A stretch of DNA of 64,000 bases from Pseudoteredinibacter isoporae (GCF_011602085.1 NZ_JAAONY010000001.1:558001-622000), one strand, 5' to 3'. Counted from the first letter of the stretch, positions 37,297 to 47,000 are shown. Numbers and translations: made by a program. The notes: generated from the letters alone by a model not told the origin.

Positions 37297-39486
37297 TTAA
37301 AATGCGTAGGTGGCTTCGAGTCCAACGGTGCGTGGGTCATTCAGGCCAATGTTATAAGTGTTGAGAAAATCCCGACCATCGTTGACCACAAACTCCTTAT
37401 CCAGCAGATTTTTACTCCAAAGAGCTACGCTCCATCGAGCGCTTGATTCCATCAGAGAAACGCGAAGGTTCACCAGGCTATGGGAATCCACATGACCGTA
37501 GGCCAGAGTGCTGCCATCGCCAAGAGTGGCACTGCGAACATTGGTGGCTGTTGTGAAATAATCGCCACTGTAACTGACGTTCAAATTGATCCCCAACTCG
37601 GCATCGATAAAACCCAAGGGGGTGCGGTAATCCAGAGCGAGAGATGCTTGGCGTTCAGCTGCCCCAGGAAGACGATTGCCATCCAGATCCACACCTTGGC
37701 CGCCACCATTTGGAAAGCGATCGAAGTCAGCACTTAAAAGACCCAATGCGGCGGAGAGAGTCAGTGATTTTGCCAGTTTTACATCCAGCTCAAGTTCAGC
37801 ACCCGAGGTTTCTACCTTGGCAGCATTACGGATGGAAATTGAGGTTGCGCCATTGCCCAGATCGAGAAACTGATTCACTTGATAATCTTCATAGTCTGCA
37901 CGAAACAGTGCCGCGCTAAAACGGGCTCGGCCATTAAACAGTGATCCTTTTAAACCCAGTTCAAAATTTTCGACGGTTTCTTTGTCAAACTCGATACCCG
38001 CGACCAGATCGGCCTGGGTAACATAATCGAGGTTATAGCCCCCGCTTTTGTAACCTTCGGCATAGCGTACATAAGCGCTGAGGTCTTCATTGATGTCATA
38101 GCTCAGAGAAAGACTCGGGGAAAAATCAGTGTCGCGGCGGGAATCCTGCACCTGTCCTACGCCGATAAAAAAGATACCGGAGCCACTGCCATCAATGGTC
38201 CAATCGACGTCTTTGGTTTCTGTAGCCAGGCGGAATCCGAATCCAAGGCGCCAGTTCTCGGCAAAGTTCGCTTCGGCATTCGCGAACACGGCCACGCTTT
38301 CGGTATCCACTTCACCATCGGTCGTCACCGGCGCTGTTGGCCAGCCCGGAAATAATGCGATGCTACCGGGGTAAGCATTGCGCTCACTTTCGGCATCCTG
38401 GCGATAATAATACAGCCCGACAACGTAATTGAATTCGTCCTTCGCTGGAGAAATTAATTGAAATTCCTGGGTAAACTGTTGGTACTTATCATCGAAAGTG
38501 CTGGTCAGTACATCCAGTGGCGAGTAGTCGACATCGTTTCGGAATTCTGCCGAGGTACTGCGCCAGGCGCTGACGGATCGCAGACCAAAACCGTTATCCA
38601 ATTCGTACTCAATATCCATCGACAAGCCACCAATACTCCGTTCGTCGCGGGGCAAAAAATTGACATTGGCTTTGCGATCTTCCGGTCGAGCAATTTGACG
38701 GGTGCCGAAACTGTCGGTAACTGCGATACCATCGTTAAAAATGGAATTCTGGTCGACCTCCATATAGTCTCCGCTCAATAACACACTGAGCGAATCACTC
38801 AATTCCTGTCGGTACTGCAAGCGAACGGTGCGGCTATCAATATTGCCCAGTTCCTGTCCGTCGAGTTCATTGTGGGCAAAACCATCGCGTTGCAGGCTGG
38901 CGACGGAGAATTTCAGACCAGCATCGTCACTCAAGGCTCGATTGAATTTAATACTGAATTGGCGGGCCCCATAGTTGCCGGCGTTGATGCCTAACTCGGT
39001 ATAGTTTTCCGCACCCGGTTTTTCGGTGATCAGGTTGATTGCGCCGGCAACCGTGTTCTTCCCGAACAATGCACCTTGTGGGCCACGCAGAACTTCAACC
39101 CTTTGCAGATCCAGTAATTGCTGGTTCAAGGCTGGAGACTGCCCCATATAGACGCCATCAATATAGACCCCAACCCGACCATCAAAGCCGATATTCCGGC
39201 TGCTGGAACCAACACCGCGAATGGCGACGGCTGAAGACAGTGCATTGCTGCTGTCCATCGCGAGGTTGGGAATATGCTCCGCCAGATCAGCCAATTGGCG
39301 GGAGGCTGTCGCTTCAATGTCACCTGCTCCGAAGGAGGAAATGGCGATGGGGACATCAGTCAGGTTCTGGGCCCGCTTTTGGGCGGTTACTACGAGTTCT
39401 TCTATCAATAGGCCACTCTCAGCGGACGCTTGAGTGGCGAGCAGAGCTGCCAGAGACAGACAGCCTATGGGGGACAGGGTTTTCAT
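37297..39486 (-). CDS. TonB-dependent outer membrane receptor
   Basis: The product has 729 residues with signal peptide (cut near ASA at residue 22). LLIEELVVTAQKRAQNLTDVP is the TonB-box region; RVEVLRGPQGALFGKNTVAGAINL is in the plug domain; the barrel ends in VGLEATYAF. It is not close to the receptors at 23401 and 31852 beyond the general family, with a different plug start (PIAISSFGAGDIEA). It is in an operon with a carboxylesterase and faces a divergent TetR gene across a double operator, so it is probably induced by an ester-type substrate. Confidence 0.92.
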   Translation of the reverse strand: MKTLSPIGCLSLAALLATQASAESGLLIEELVVTAQKRAQNLTDVPIAISSFGAGDIEATASRQLADLAEHIPNLAMDSSNALSSAVAIRGVGSSSRNIGFDGRVGVYIDGVYMGQSPALNQQLLDLQRVEVLRGPQGALFGKNTVAGAINLITEKPGAENYTELGINAGNYGARQFSIKFNRALSDDAGLKFSVASLQRDGFAHNELDGQELGNIDSRTVRLQYRQELSDSLSVLLSGDYMEVDQNSIFNDGIAVTDSFGTRQIARPEDRKANVNFLPRDERSIGGLSMDIEYELDNGFGLRSVSAWRSTSAEFRNDVDYSPLDVLTSTFDDKYQQFTQEFQLISPAKDEFNYVVGLYYYRQDAESERNAYPGSIALFPGWPTAPVTTDGEVDTESVAVFANAEANFAENWRLGFGFRLATETKDVDWTIDGSGSGIFFIGVGQVQDSRRDTDFSPSLSLSYDINEDLSAYVRYAEGYKSGGYNLDYVTQADLVAGIEFDKETVENFELGLKGSLFNGRARFSAALFRADYEDYQVNQFLDLGNGATSISIRNAAKVETSGAELELDVKLAKSLTLSAALGLLSADFDRFPNGGGQGVDLDGNRLPGAAERQASLALDYRTPLGFIDAELGINLNVSYSGDYFTTATNVRSATLGDGSTLAYGHVDSHSLVNLRVSLMESSARWSVALWSKNLLDKEFVVNDGRDFLNTYNIGLNDPRTVGLEATYAF

Positions 39487-39537
39487 CTTAGCCTCACTAT
39501 TATTATGGTTTTGTGTTTATCGATCTGGCGAGATAGT

Positions 39538-39585
39538 ATGACACTTTAGTCATGTGATCAATAAGTCATATGACTAAAGTGTCAT
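39538..39585. promoter_or_regulatory. Double palindromic operator between TonB receptor and TetR gene
   Basis: Outer arms ATGACACTTTAGTCAT (39538-39553) and its exact reverse complement (39570-39585) are 16 bases apart. Inside are two smaller dyads: AGTCATGTGATC (39548-39559, imperfect) and AGTCATATGACT (39564-39575, perfect), centred 16 bases apart. This fits two TetR dimers on one face-to-face region controlling both divergent genes. Confidence 0.8.
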
Positions 39586-39675
39586 GTGGAGTGAAATTTT
39601 CCTGAGAAAGGATGGTCAGATGATTTCTCCCCAGCCAAAGGCTAGAATGCCGCAGGCAGGAAGCCAACACCCGAT

Positions 39676-40326
39676 ATGAAAACAACAAGACAAGGGAAAC
39701 CGCCTTTAATGAGTAGTAGCGCCACCCGACGAAGCCCCATAACCAAACAAGGGGAAGAGACGGTTAATAAAATCCTCGATGCGGTGGAGCAGCTTCTCGC
39801 GACGATTGGCTATGCCCAATTAACCGCTCGCAAGATTTCCACCCAGGCCGGGATCGGCACGGGATCCTTCTATCAGTACTTCTCCAATAAAACCGAGGCG
39901 GTAGAAGCCTTGGCCAAACGCTGGCTGGATGGTATTGAAGATACGTTTTACGGTTGTTTGGAGGAGTGTCGCGAGAGTGAGACGATTGCCGAAGCCATCA
40001 CCAGTATTTTTCAGGAAATCCTACAGCGCCACTATGGCAATTATGCGGCCTATGAAGAGATTTATAACATCCGCTCGCGCAGTGAGAGTCTTGATAATGT
40101 GATGACCGTGCACAATCAACGGATTGCCGATGGGATTGGCCAGCTGTTGGACAATTTTGAGATTCAATACAACCGTGAGCATCGCGCCGATACATTGGAG
40201 TTTATTCGCGTCGCGTCGATTTTCCTGATCTCCCAAACCTCCTTTCAGGAAGGCGAAAGCCGACAGCAGGCAATGAAAATGTCCCTGTCGATGTTGCAGG
40301 CGATGTTTGACGTAGATTTGGATTAA
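39676..40326 (+). CDS. TetR family transcriptional regulator
   Basis: The product has 216 residues (ATG 39676) or 205 (ATG 39709); neither has a perfect ribosome site. The helix-turn-helix is VEQLLATIGYAQLTARKISTQAGIGTGSFYQYFSNKTEAVEAL. The C-terminal domain is unassigned. It is divergent from the TonB-esterase operon with a long palindromic site in between, so it most likely represses that operon and itself. Confidence 0.88.
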   Translation: MKTTRQGKPPLMSSSATRRSPITKQGEETVNKILDAVEQLLATIGYAQLTARKISTQAGIGTGSFYQYFSNKTEAVEALAKRWLDGIEDTFYGCLEECRESETIAEAITSIFQEILQRHYGNYAAYEEIYNIRSRSESLDNVMTVHNQRIADGIGQLLDNFEIQYNREHRADTLEFIRVASIFLISQTSFQEGESRQQAMKMSLSMLQAMFDVDLD

Positions 40327-40381
40327 ACCAATCTGCAAAGCTCAACAGCAATAAGCCCAAACCATCTAAAAATGTACCGAT

Positions 40382-40401
40382 AGCCGTGAGGGCTGTTTTT
40401 T
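40382..40401 (+). terminator. Weak terminator after the TetR gene
   Basis: A short AGCC/GGCT stem with a GTGAG loop is followed by G and six T, about 56 bases past the stop. The stem is only four base pairs, so efficiency is doubtful. Confidence 0.4.
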
Positions 40402-40475
40402 CTACTCCTGAATAGAAAGACCTTATTCTTAAAAGTTTTTCCAGCGGATTAGCAGGATGAGAATGGCTTGGTCTG

Positions 40476-40513
40476 AACGCTTATGCCGTCACTTTTCAGC
40501 TGGCATAAGCGTT
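40476..40513 (-). terminator. Hairpin after the amidohydrolase gene
   Basis: Perfect 12-bp arms AACGCTTATGCC and GGCATAAGCGTT with a 14-base loop. It starts 11 bases past the stop of the minus-strand gene at 40525. No T-run is present, so it is a probable but not proven terminator. Confidence 0.55.
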
Positions 40514-40524
40514 TACTGATTTGC

Positions 40525-42444
40525 TCAGGCGACGTCCTGTTCCTGAAGCTCTACGCTTTCTACGTTACTGTTTTTATTTCTCAGTAATCGTCCCATTTGA
40601 AGTTTGCCCAGGTCTTTGCCGTAGGCATCGTCTTTCCAGGCGATATGGCCACCGATCATTACCAGCGGTACAACACCTTCCGAACGGTTTACCAATTGAT
40701 GGTGTTGGAATTCGTCGCGCATGAGACGTTGAACATTGGCTTCGCCATCGTAGTTTTTCAAGGCTTCGGGGTCGACCAGAATCAGGTCGGCCTTGTCACC
40801 GATGTTAATGCTGCCGCCTTCAACGTTAAACAGATCGGCAGCATCTTTGCTCAGGCGTTTCACCATATAGCTCACGTCAGCATCACCACCCTCCGCAGCC
40901 AGTTTAAGACTGCGCAGATTAACGTCATAGAAGGCCATATTGTTCAGGTGGGCACCGCTATCGTTAAAGCCTGGCATCAATAGAGGGTCCATAATCAACT
41001 CGCGTACGGTGTTTACATCACGGTTGGCGGTAACGGTACTCCAGCTGAGTTCCAGATCAAAGGTGCGCAGAGTTTGCAGTACAAAATCTGCTTCATCGCT
41101 AACCCAGAAAAAATCTTTTTCAATCAAAGCGGCTTCTTCATCAGTCAGCCCGGAAACTTCATTGCCTCTTTTTATGTCGCGTACACGATCGAACAGCTCC
41201 TGGAAGTTTTTGCCCTGCCAGTGTTCCAGAGGGCAAAGATCCACGAGCATATCCTCCATAGCGCGATTGAAGGCGTAGTCTTCCATATTGATCAGGCGCT
41301 TGAGACGTGCAATGCCAAAGCCAGATTTCCCTTTAAGCCACATGTCTCGGAAGGTTTGTATATATTCGGGGTCATTAAGGATTTTTTGACGGCTTTCTCT
41401 GTCTTCCAGGTCGGTTTCGTTCAAGCGGCGCAGTTCGGGGATTTCTTCCGCCAATGGGGTTACCGCACCGTCAGACCAGACTTTAAACGGCGCACCCAAA
41501 GCTTGCAGATGAAAATCACCGCGTAAGAATTTTGAGTTTAGTGTACGAGATAATAAACGTCCGAGCTTCAGAATTTTCCAATTATTGAACACATCAAGAG
41601 CAGCGACGACGGTAGTCTTTAAAGGCTTGCCATGGAAGAAGCCACTGGAAAGCATAAAGGTTTTTAAGGTGTCGATGGCACTGTCCTTCGGTGGGGTTGC
41701 CTGCCAAAGTGCCTCTTTCTCTCGCAAGACTTGGGTCAAAGTTTTAATTTCATAGTACTTGGCAAACTGAGTCGGGATGGTTTTATCACAATGTGCTGCA
41801 CTCGCCAGATAATGGAAAGGCAGTGCGTCGGTGGACATACCAACGTAACCCAGCTCGACAGCTTCGGCCAATGTGTTTTTCATGGCCGTGAGTTCGTCCT
41901 CACTGGGATCACGGCTGATGCTTTCTTCAAAGCCCATGGCATCGATGCGCAACATGGAATGGGGCAATAAGGTAGCAACGTTCGGGCCGAGATTTAACGT
42001 ATCCAGATGATTCAAATAGTCTTCCGGGGTTTCCCAATCAACATTGTCCGCACAACCGCGGAGAATAGATTTGGGCACATTTTCCACACGAGCAAAACAG
42101 TCCACGATCGGATCGTTCCGGCCATCACGTTGATTACCAAAAGCCAAACCGAGGCTACAGTTGGCAATGACAACGGAGGTTGTCCCGTGTCGTATAGATT
42201 CTGGAAGCCCGGGTGAAATTTCAAGTTCCAGATCATAATGCGTGTGAATGTCAAACAAGCCGGGCATTAGCCACTGATCTTCACCGTTAATGACTTTATC
42301 GGCCTTGGAGGCGTCCAGGTTTTTCCCACGCTCGACGACACGACCATCTTTAACCGCTAAATCTTCGATTACCGCGGTCTTTCCTTCGTTAAAGATTTTC
42401 GCGCCCTGAATCAGGGTGTCATAGGCTAGATGTGAATCACTCAT
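40525..42444 (-). CDS. D-aminoacylase-like amidohydrolase
   Basis: From ATG 42444 (AAGAGA upstream) the product is 639 residues; ATG 42453 is an alternative. LMPGLFDIHTHYDLELEISPGL gives the HxH metal motif (His67, His69), GTTSVVIANCSLGLAFG is the D-aminoacylase-type loop, and SGAHLNNMAF carries the late aspartate/histidine region. The end NIGDKADLILVDPEAL is typical of the fold. The family cleaves N-acyl-D-amino acids or related amides. It has no signal peptide, so it is cytoplasmic. A TetR gene lies 54 bases upstream on the same strand and is probably co-transcribed. Confidence 0.84.
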   Translation of the reverse strand: MSDSHLAYDTLIQGAKIFNEGKTAVIEDLAVKDGRVVERGKNLDASKADKVINGEDQWLMPGLFDIHTHYDLELEISPGLPESIRHGTTSVVIANCSLGLAFGNQRDGRNDPIVDCFARVENVPKSILRGCADNVDWETPEDYLNHLDTLNLGPNVATLLPHSMLRIDAMGFEESISRDPSEDELTAMKNTLAEAVELGYVGMSTDALPFHYLASAAHCDKTIPTQFAKYYEIKTLTQVLREKEALWQATPPKDSAIDTLKTFMLSSGFFHGKPLKTTVVAALDVFNNWKILKLGRLLSRTLNSKFLRGDFHLQALGAPFKVWSDGAVTPLAEEIPELRRLNETDLEDRESRQKILNDPEYIQTFRDMWLKGKSGFGIARLKRLINMEDYAFNRAMEDMLVDLCPLEHWQGKNFQELFDRVRDIKRGNEVSGLTDEEAALIEKDFFWVSDEADFVLQTLRTFDLELSWSTVTANRDVNTVRELIMDPLLMPGFNDSGAHLNNMAFYDVNLRSLKLAAEGGDADVSYMVKRLSKDAADLFNVEGGSINIGDKADLILVDPEALKNYDGEANVQRLMRDEFQHHQLVNRSEGVVPLVMIGGHIAWKDDAYGKDLGKLQMGRLLRNKNSNVESVELQEQDVA

Positions 42445-42498
42445 TATTGTCATCTCTTTTATATTTTTAGTATCGCTGTCGTTCCGATGTCAGCTTGT

Positions 42499-43113
42499 TC
42501 AGTGTTGATCGCATTCAAAATAACAGGCAAGCATTTTTGCACCCAGCTCCAGGGTGTCTTCCTTACTGCTATTGGGTTTGCCGAAGACGTGGCGGTGCAC
42601 GAGCCCCTCGGCCATGGCGAATAAATTGTAGGCAACGGCTTCCGGATTTGACGTGTTATGTGCCTTTACATAGGCTAGCACTTTTTCTTCCATGACGTTT
42701 TCGGAGCGCAACAGGATCTCATCCAGGTCTTTATCAATAAAACGTCGCTGCTCCATTACCTGATGCAATTCGGCTTCGCTTTCGTGATAGTCGTACACGA
42801 TTTCCAGTACTTGGCGGAACAAAGCTTCAGTGGAGTACCCACCCCGGCTTTGCTCTTCGGTTTCCACAGTTTGAGTGCTTAAACCGGGTACTGCCTGATA
42901 AATTTCATCGCGCTTCTGTTGGGCAATCACCCGCAGGAGATCGTCTTTGTTTTCAAAATTCTGGTAGAAGGTACCTGTCGCTACCCCGGCAGCCTCGGCA
43001 ATGGTTTTTGCTGTGGTGTTTTCATAGCCGCATTCGGCAAAGCTTACTCTGGCGGCTTGAATCAGAGCCTTGCGTTTTTCCAGGGCCCGCTTTTGGGTGG
43101 GGAGTGTTTTCAT
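42499..43113 (-). CDS. TetR family transcriptional regulator
   Basis: The product has 204 residues. The helix-turn-helix is ARVSFAECGYENTTAKTIAEAAGVATGTFYQNFENKDDLLRVI. The ribosome site before ATG 43113 is weak. It is upstream of the amidohydrolase on the same strand and divergent from the alpha/beta hydrolase at 43262, so it may control both. The intergenic stretch holds repeated TGAACT elements. Confidence 0.87.
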   Translation of the reverse strand: MKTLPTQKRALEKRKALIQAARVSFAECGYENTTAKTIAEAAGVATGTFYQNFENKDDLLRVIAQQKRDEIYQAVPGLSTQTVETEEQSRGGYSTEALFRQVLEIVYDYHESEAELHQVMEQRRFIDKDLDEILLRSENVMEEKVLAYVKAHNTSNPEAVAYNLFAMAEGLVHRHVFGKPNSSKEDTLELGAKMLACYFECDQH

Positions 43114-43137
43114 AGCATGTGGAATCTTCGGTTCAAT

Positions 43138-43180
43138 ACTTGAACTCTAATTAGAATATGAACTAGAAGTCAAGTTCGTA
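43138..43180. promoter_or_regulatory. Candidate regulatory region with TGAACT repeats
   Basis: TGAACTCTAA (43141-43150) and TGAACTAGAA (43159-43168) are direct repeats 18 bases apart; ACTTGA (43138-43143) and TCAAGT (43170-43175) form an outer inverted pair; TCTAATTAGA (43146-43155) is a small palindrome. It lies between the TetR gene and the divergent hydrolase. Which element matters cannot be decided. Confidence 0.35.
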
Positions 43181-43261
43181 TATGTTTTACACTATTGATA
43201 GCTGGAAAGCGCGCGCGAATCGAACAGAGAGCAAGAATAAAAGAAACAGGAAAACGCGATA

Positions 43262-44185
43262 ATGAGCGAAAAGGCCGATAAAAACACAGCATCTGAAGCG
43301 AATATCTCAAAAACCATCGAAAACTGGCGCAGTAAGGGGCTATATCGCCAGCTTTGTGGTCATCGTATCTTCACCATCGATGAATGGTGTGGAAATGAGC
43401 AAAAACCGACGGTTGTGCTGATCCACGGCTTTCCCTCCTCCAGCTGGGATTGGGAAGCTATATGGGAACCGCTACAGGGTCGGTATCGCCTGGTCACTCT
43501 GGATATGCTGGGCTTTGGCTTTTCCGACAAGCCCAATAAACGCAACTACAGCATTCATGGGCAGGCCGATTTGTTCGAGGCATTAATCCGTGAATTGGGC
43601 TTAGAGCAGTACCATATTCTGGCTCATGACTATGGTGATACCGTAGCCCAGGAGCTATTGGCCAGACAGCTTGAGGGAAGTGGCGCGGGTAAATGTCTGT
43701 CGGCCTGTTTCCTCAATGGGGGCATATTCCCGGAAACGCACCGTGCCCTGCTTACCCAAAAACTTTTGCTCTCGCCACTGGGCCCGCTGATTAATCACTT
43801 TAATGGTTTTGCATCGTTTAAAAAGAATTTCAGCAGTGTGTTTGGTCCCGCCAGCAAGCCCACTGAGTTCGAGCTGCAGGTCTTCTGGCAGCTGATTAAT
43901 GAAAATAATGGCAAGCACCTGTTCCACAACCTCATCACTTACATCAACGATCGAAAACAACATCGCGAACGCTGGATCAAGCCCCTGCAGGAATCTAGTA
44001 TCCCGCTTGCCTTGATTAACGGTTCGGCAGACCCCGTATCGGGTGCACATATGGTTGCGCGATACAAAGAACTGAACTGCCGCCTGGATTATCTAAAAGA
44101 GTTACCCCTAATTGGTCACTACCCACAGGTGGAAGATAGCGAGGGTGTATTAGATGGTCATTTGGAATTTTTACGTTTTCAATGA
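43262..44185 (+). CDS. Alpha/beta hydrolase with Asp nucleophile (MEST / epoxide-hydrolase-like)
   Basis: The product has 307 residues. LIHGFPSSSWDWE (from residue 54) is the oxyanion region, and the nucleophile position in ILAHDYGDTVAQELL is Asp123 not Ser; LPLIGHYPQVED holds the catalytic His286. An aspartate there is seen in epoxide hydrolases, haloalkane dehalogenases and the MEST group, and the HDYGD sequence is closest to MEST-like proteins. Substrate unknown. It is divergent from the TetR gene at 42499 and ends two bases from the converging exporter gene. Confidence 0.76.
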   Translation: MSEKADKNTASEANISKTIENWRSKGLYRQLCGHRIFTIDEWCGNEQKPTVVLIHGFPSSSWDWEAIWEPLQGRYRLVTLDMLGFGFSDKPNKRNYSIHGQADLFEALIRELGLEQYHILAHDYGDTVAQELLARQLEGSGAGKCLSACFLNGGIFPETHRALLTQKLLLSPLGPLINHFNGFASFKKNFSSVFGPASKPTEFELQVFWQLINENNGKHLFHNLITYINDRKQHRERWIKPLQESSIPLALINGSADPVSGAHMVARYKELNCRLDYLKELPLIGHYPQVEDSEGVLDGHLEFLRFQ

Positions 44186-44186
44186 G

Positions 44187-45080
44187 TTATTGGTGAGATT
44201 GTTTCAAATTGGCGCTTTTTCCCAAGAGACCTGCCAGTAAGGACCCACAGATAATTGCAATGCAGGCCGTAATAATATCTTCATTGAGTTGAGTGCTACC
44301 AGAGATGACGAGGAACAATACCGAGATGAGTGGTGTCATGTAGGCAAAGACACCCAATAAAGATAGGTTTCCATGTTTAATGCCGTAGTCCCAGGTAATA
44401 AACGCAATACCTATGGGGCCGACCCCCAGTCCTATCACACCCAGCCATTGGGAAGTATCCAGATCCCAATAAGTTTCTTCCCACAGAAGGTGGCAAAATA
44501 CTGCGAGCAATGCCGTACCCGCGCAAAACCACGCAACAACATTTGAAGACACCGAACTGATACATCGACTTGCAACGGAATAAAGAGACCAGATAAATGC
44601 GCAGGAAAGTGCAAATAAATAACCTGGTATGTGTTGGACATTAATTTGAGCACCGTCTTTGTAAATCAGCATCCAACATCCAGAAAAAGCCATTATGGCA
44701 CCTGCTATATGAGCTATTCTCAATTTTTCATTGGGTAACAAAGCGGAAAAAAGGACAATCAATAAGGGCCATAAATAGGTAATTAAGCTCACTTCAACCG
44801 CTGGTGCCAGTTTCATGGCCATGAAGTAACAAAAATGATAAGAAAAATACCCGCCTACTCCGAGCCACCAGACTTTTGATGGTTGCTTAAGATGTTTTAA
44901 ACCCCAGTGTCCCTGAGATCGCCAATACAAAAGCATACATAAAAAAGCGAGGCCAAAGGTCATTGCCATCATTTGAAATGTGGGAATAAGCCCCCCGGTC
45001 AATTGAGTCAATAAAGCCAGAGTGCCCCACAATACTATTGAAATACTGCCGATGATTGTTGCTTTGTGCACTTGAGACAT
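44187..45080 (-). CDS. DMT-superfamily exporter (EamA type, YddG-like)
   Basis: The product has 297 residues with about ten transmembrane helices in two EamA repeats. The opening ATIIGSISIVLWGTLALLTQLTGG and the VSLITYLWPLLIVLFSALLPNEKLR segment are typical of the YddG-like branch of amino acid or drug exporters. An AraC gene lies 71 bases upstream on the same strand, suggesting regulation by it. The exported compound is not evident. Confidence 0.84.
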   Translation of the reverse strand: MSQVHKATIIGSISIVLWGTLALLTQLTGGLIPTFQMMAMTFGLAFLCMLLYWRSQGHWGLKHLKQPSKVWWLGVGGYFSYHFCYFMAMKLAPAVEVSLITYLWPLLIVLFSALLPNEKLRIAHIAGAIMAFSGCWMLIYKDGAQINVQHIPGYLFALSCAFIWSLYSVASRCISSVSSNVVAWFCAGTALLAVFCHLLWEETYWDLDTSQWLGVIGLGVGPIGIAFITWDYGIKHGNLSLLGVFAYMTPLISVLFLVISGSTQLNEDIITACIAIICGSLLAGLLGKSANLKQSHQ

Positions 45081-45151
45081 GCCCTATATCCATAAGCAAA
45101 AAGCTAAGTTTAGGGTTTTGATGTGGGGTGCGCTTTGCCGATTCAGCGAAG

Positions 45152-45883
45152 TTATTTGCCAATCTTGCGAAAATAACTGGGTGGTTTATTAAAGTGTTTT
45201 CGAAAACGATCACTAAAACTGGAAAGGTTACTATAACCGACATGCTCGGCTACCTGTTGGACATTGAGAGTACTGCACTCCAATAAGTGCCAAGCTTTTT
45301 GCATGCGCTTCTCAATAACATACTGTGAGGGTGTCATTCCGAGTTCATGTAAAAACAGTTTACTGAGTTGACGAGGGCTGAGATTGGCAATGCTGGCAAG
45401 TTGGGGGAGAGAAATAGTTTCTTTAAAGTGTTGATCGAGGTAAGCACGAGCGCTCTCTATACGGCGGTCCAATCGTAGTTCTTTTCCGAATCGCTCTTGT
45501 AATAGCTGGATGAGCAAAAGTAACATTTGACGTTCGCTGTTTTTCCCAAAAGCATCTGATTTTATATGTTGATGTAGAAAAGAAACATACTGGGACAATA
45601 TTGGATCGAGGGTGATAAATGCGGGCAGCTTTTCCAAGTTCGGTGCAAGTGCCTCGGGTATATCCGCGACAACAAATACATTCTGGTTTGACGAAGAAAA
45701 TCCGTGATCCTTACCCGCTGCGACAACGGCGAGTTGTTCGGAAAACACGGCACCTTCCTTGCCATCAACACTAATAGATAACTCACCATCAACCGGGAGC
45801 ACCAACTGATGATAGTCATGATGATGACTACGAGTCTCGGAGCTATAACTACGAAGCTCTAACAACAGGTTTGAGTTTTTCAT
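45152..45883 (-). CDS. AraC-family transcriptional regulator
   Basis: From ATG 45883 the product is 243 residues; the frame is open further upstream into the next gene but lacks sense there. The N-terminus is a small cupin, with HHHDYHQLVLPVDGELSISVDG as its core; the C-terminus has the two AraC helix-turn-helices (ISLPQLASIANLSPRQLSKLFLHELG and NVQQVAEHVGYSNLSSFSDRFRKHF). It most likely activates the DMT exporter that follows it. Confidence 0.85.
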   Translation of the reverse strand: MKNSNLLLELRSYSSETRSHHHDYHQLVLPVDGELSISVDGKEGAVFSEQLAVVAAGKDHGFSSSNQNVFVVADIPEALAPNLEKLPAFITLDPILSQYVSFLHQHIKSDAFGKNSERQMLLLLIQLLQERFGKELRLDRRIESARAYLDQHFKETISLPQLASIANLSPRQLSKLFLHELGMTPSQYVIEKRMQKAWHLLECSTLNVQQVAEHVGYSNLSSFSDRFRKHFNKPPSYFRKIGK

Positions 45884-45938
45884 CGTTGGATTGTAACAAA
45901 CGGATATACGAATCAAAAAGTATATAAAGCAGAACCAC

Positions 45939-46910
45939 CTAAGCCCCATACAAACGATGTCGATACTGCAGCGGCGAAAGCTGATGCCTCTGACTGAAGG
46001 CCTTTGAAAAGGCGGAGCTGTCGGCAAAGCCGCATTCACTGGCTATTTGTTTAATGGGAATATCTTTGTCGCCCAGTAATGTTTTTGCCTGTTCCAGTCT
46101 TAGTTCATTGAACAGTTTTGCGGGTGAGAGTTGCAGGTTTTCCTGGCAATAGCGATGCAGGCTGCGTACCGAGGTGGCCATATAGTCGGCCATCTTTTCG
46201 ACATTGATGGGCTCGGCTAAATTATCTTGCAACCACTTGATCAGCCTCAGCAAACTGGTATCCGACGCTTTTTCCTGCAAACTGATTGGCAATGATAGCT
46301 GAGGTTGGTGTCCATCCCGGAACATAAACGCCAAGAGGTTTTTGGCGATCTTCAATGCAAGCGAGTGGTTGTGATCGCGCGCCACCAATGCCAGTGCCAT
46401 ATCGACCCCCGCCAGCACGCCGGCCGATGTCCAAAGCTGGCCATCATTCACATAGAGATTGTTTTCCAGGACGGTACTGGCTGGGCACATTTGCTGCAAA
46501 TGAGACAGGGCTGCCCAATGACTGGTTATGCGTTTTCCTTCCAGCAAGCCCGCCTTGGCCAGCAGCAAACTGCCACTGCACACAGAGCACAAGGTATTGG
46601 CACGAGCTGCATGTTGGGCAAGCCAGGCAATAAAGCTCGCTCTTTCACTGGCGGCAAACAATGGTTCGGCGTTAGCACCTGGAACGAACAGATAGTCTAA
46701 AGGTGCCCGGCAGGTCGACAGAGGCTCGCAAACAATGTGCAGGCCCGAGGCGCTGGAGAGTTTTTCTTGCTCGGCAATATAGTGCAGTTCATACACCGTG
46801 CGGCCCAGTTCCTCATTGGCCTGGGCAAAGACGTCCGCAGGCCCGGCTACATCCAGCAGTTGGAAGCCCGGGTAACAAAGAATGTAAATCTGTTTGGCAG
46901 AATTTGACAT
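45939..46910 (-). CDS. GlxA-like AraC regulator with DJ-1/PfpI domain
   Basis: The product has 323 residues. The N-terminal half (about 1-190) is a DJ-1/PfpI-like sensor: IYILCYPGFQLLDVAGPADVFAQ, and the nucleophile-elbow stretch NTLCSVCSGSLLLAKAGLLEGKRITSHW. The C-terminal part is an AraC domain with DIPIKQIASECGFADSSAFSKAFSQRH. It faces a free-standing DJ-1/PfpI enzyme gene at 47001, 90 bases away, and probably controls it. Confidence 0.9.
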   Translation of the reverse strand: MSNSAKQIYILCYPGFQLLDVAGPADVFAQANEELGRTVYELHYIAEQEKLSSASGLHIVCEPLSTCRAPLDYLFVPGANAEPLFAASERASFIAWLAQHAARANTLCSVCSGSLLLAKAGLLEGKRITSHWAALSHLQQMCPASTVLENNLYVNDGQLWTSAGVLAGVDMALALVARDHNHSLALKIAKNLLAFMFRDGHQPQLSLPISLQEKASDTSLLRLIKWLQDNLAEPINVEKMADYMATSVRSLHRYCQENLQLSPAKLFNELRLEQAKTLLGDKDIPIKQIASECGFADSSAFSKAFSQRHQLSPLQYRHRLYGA

Positions 46911-47000
46911 CTATTTATCATAACGGCCATTTCCTGCAATTGCTATGGTGAGCTTATCTTAAGCATGAGGCTCAAATCAGAGCGCATAGAGGAGTTGACC

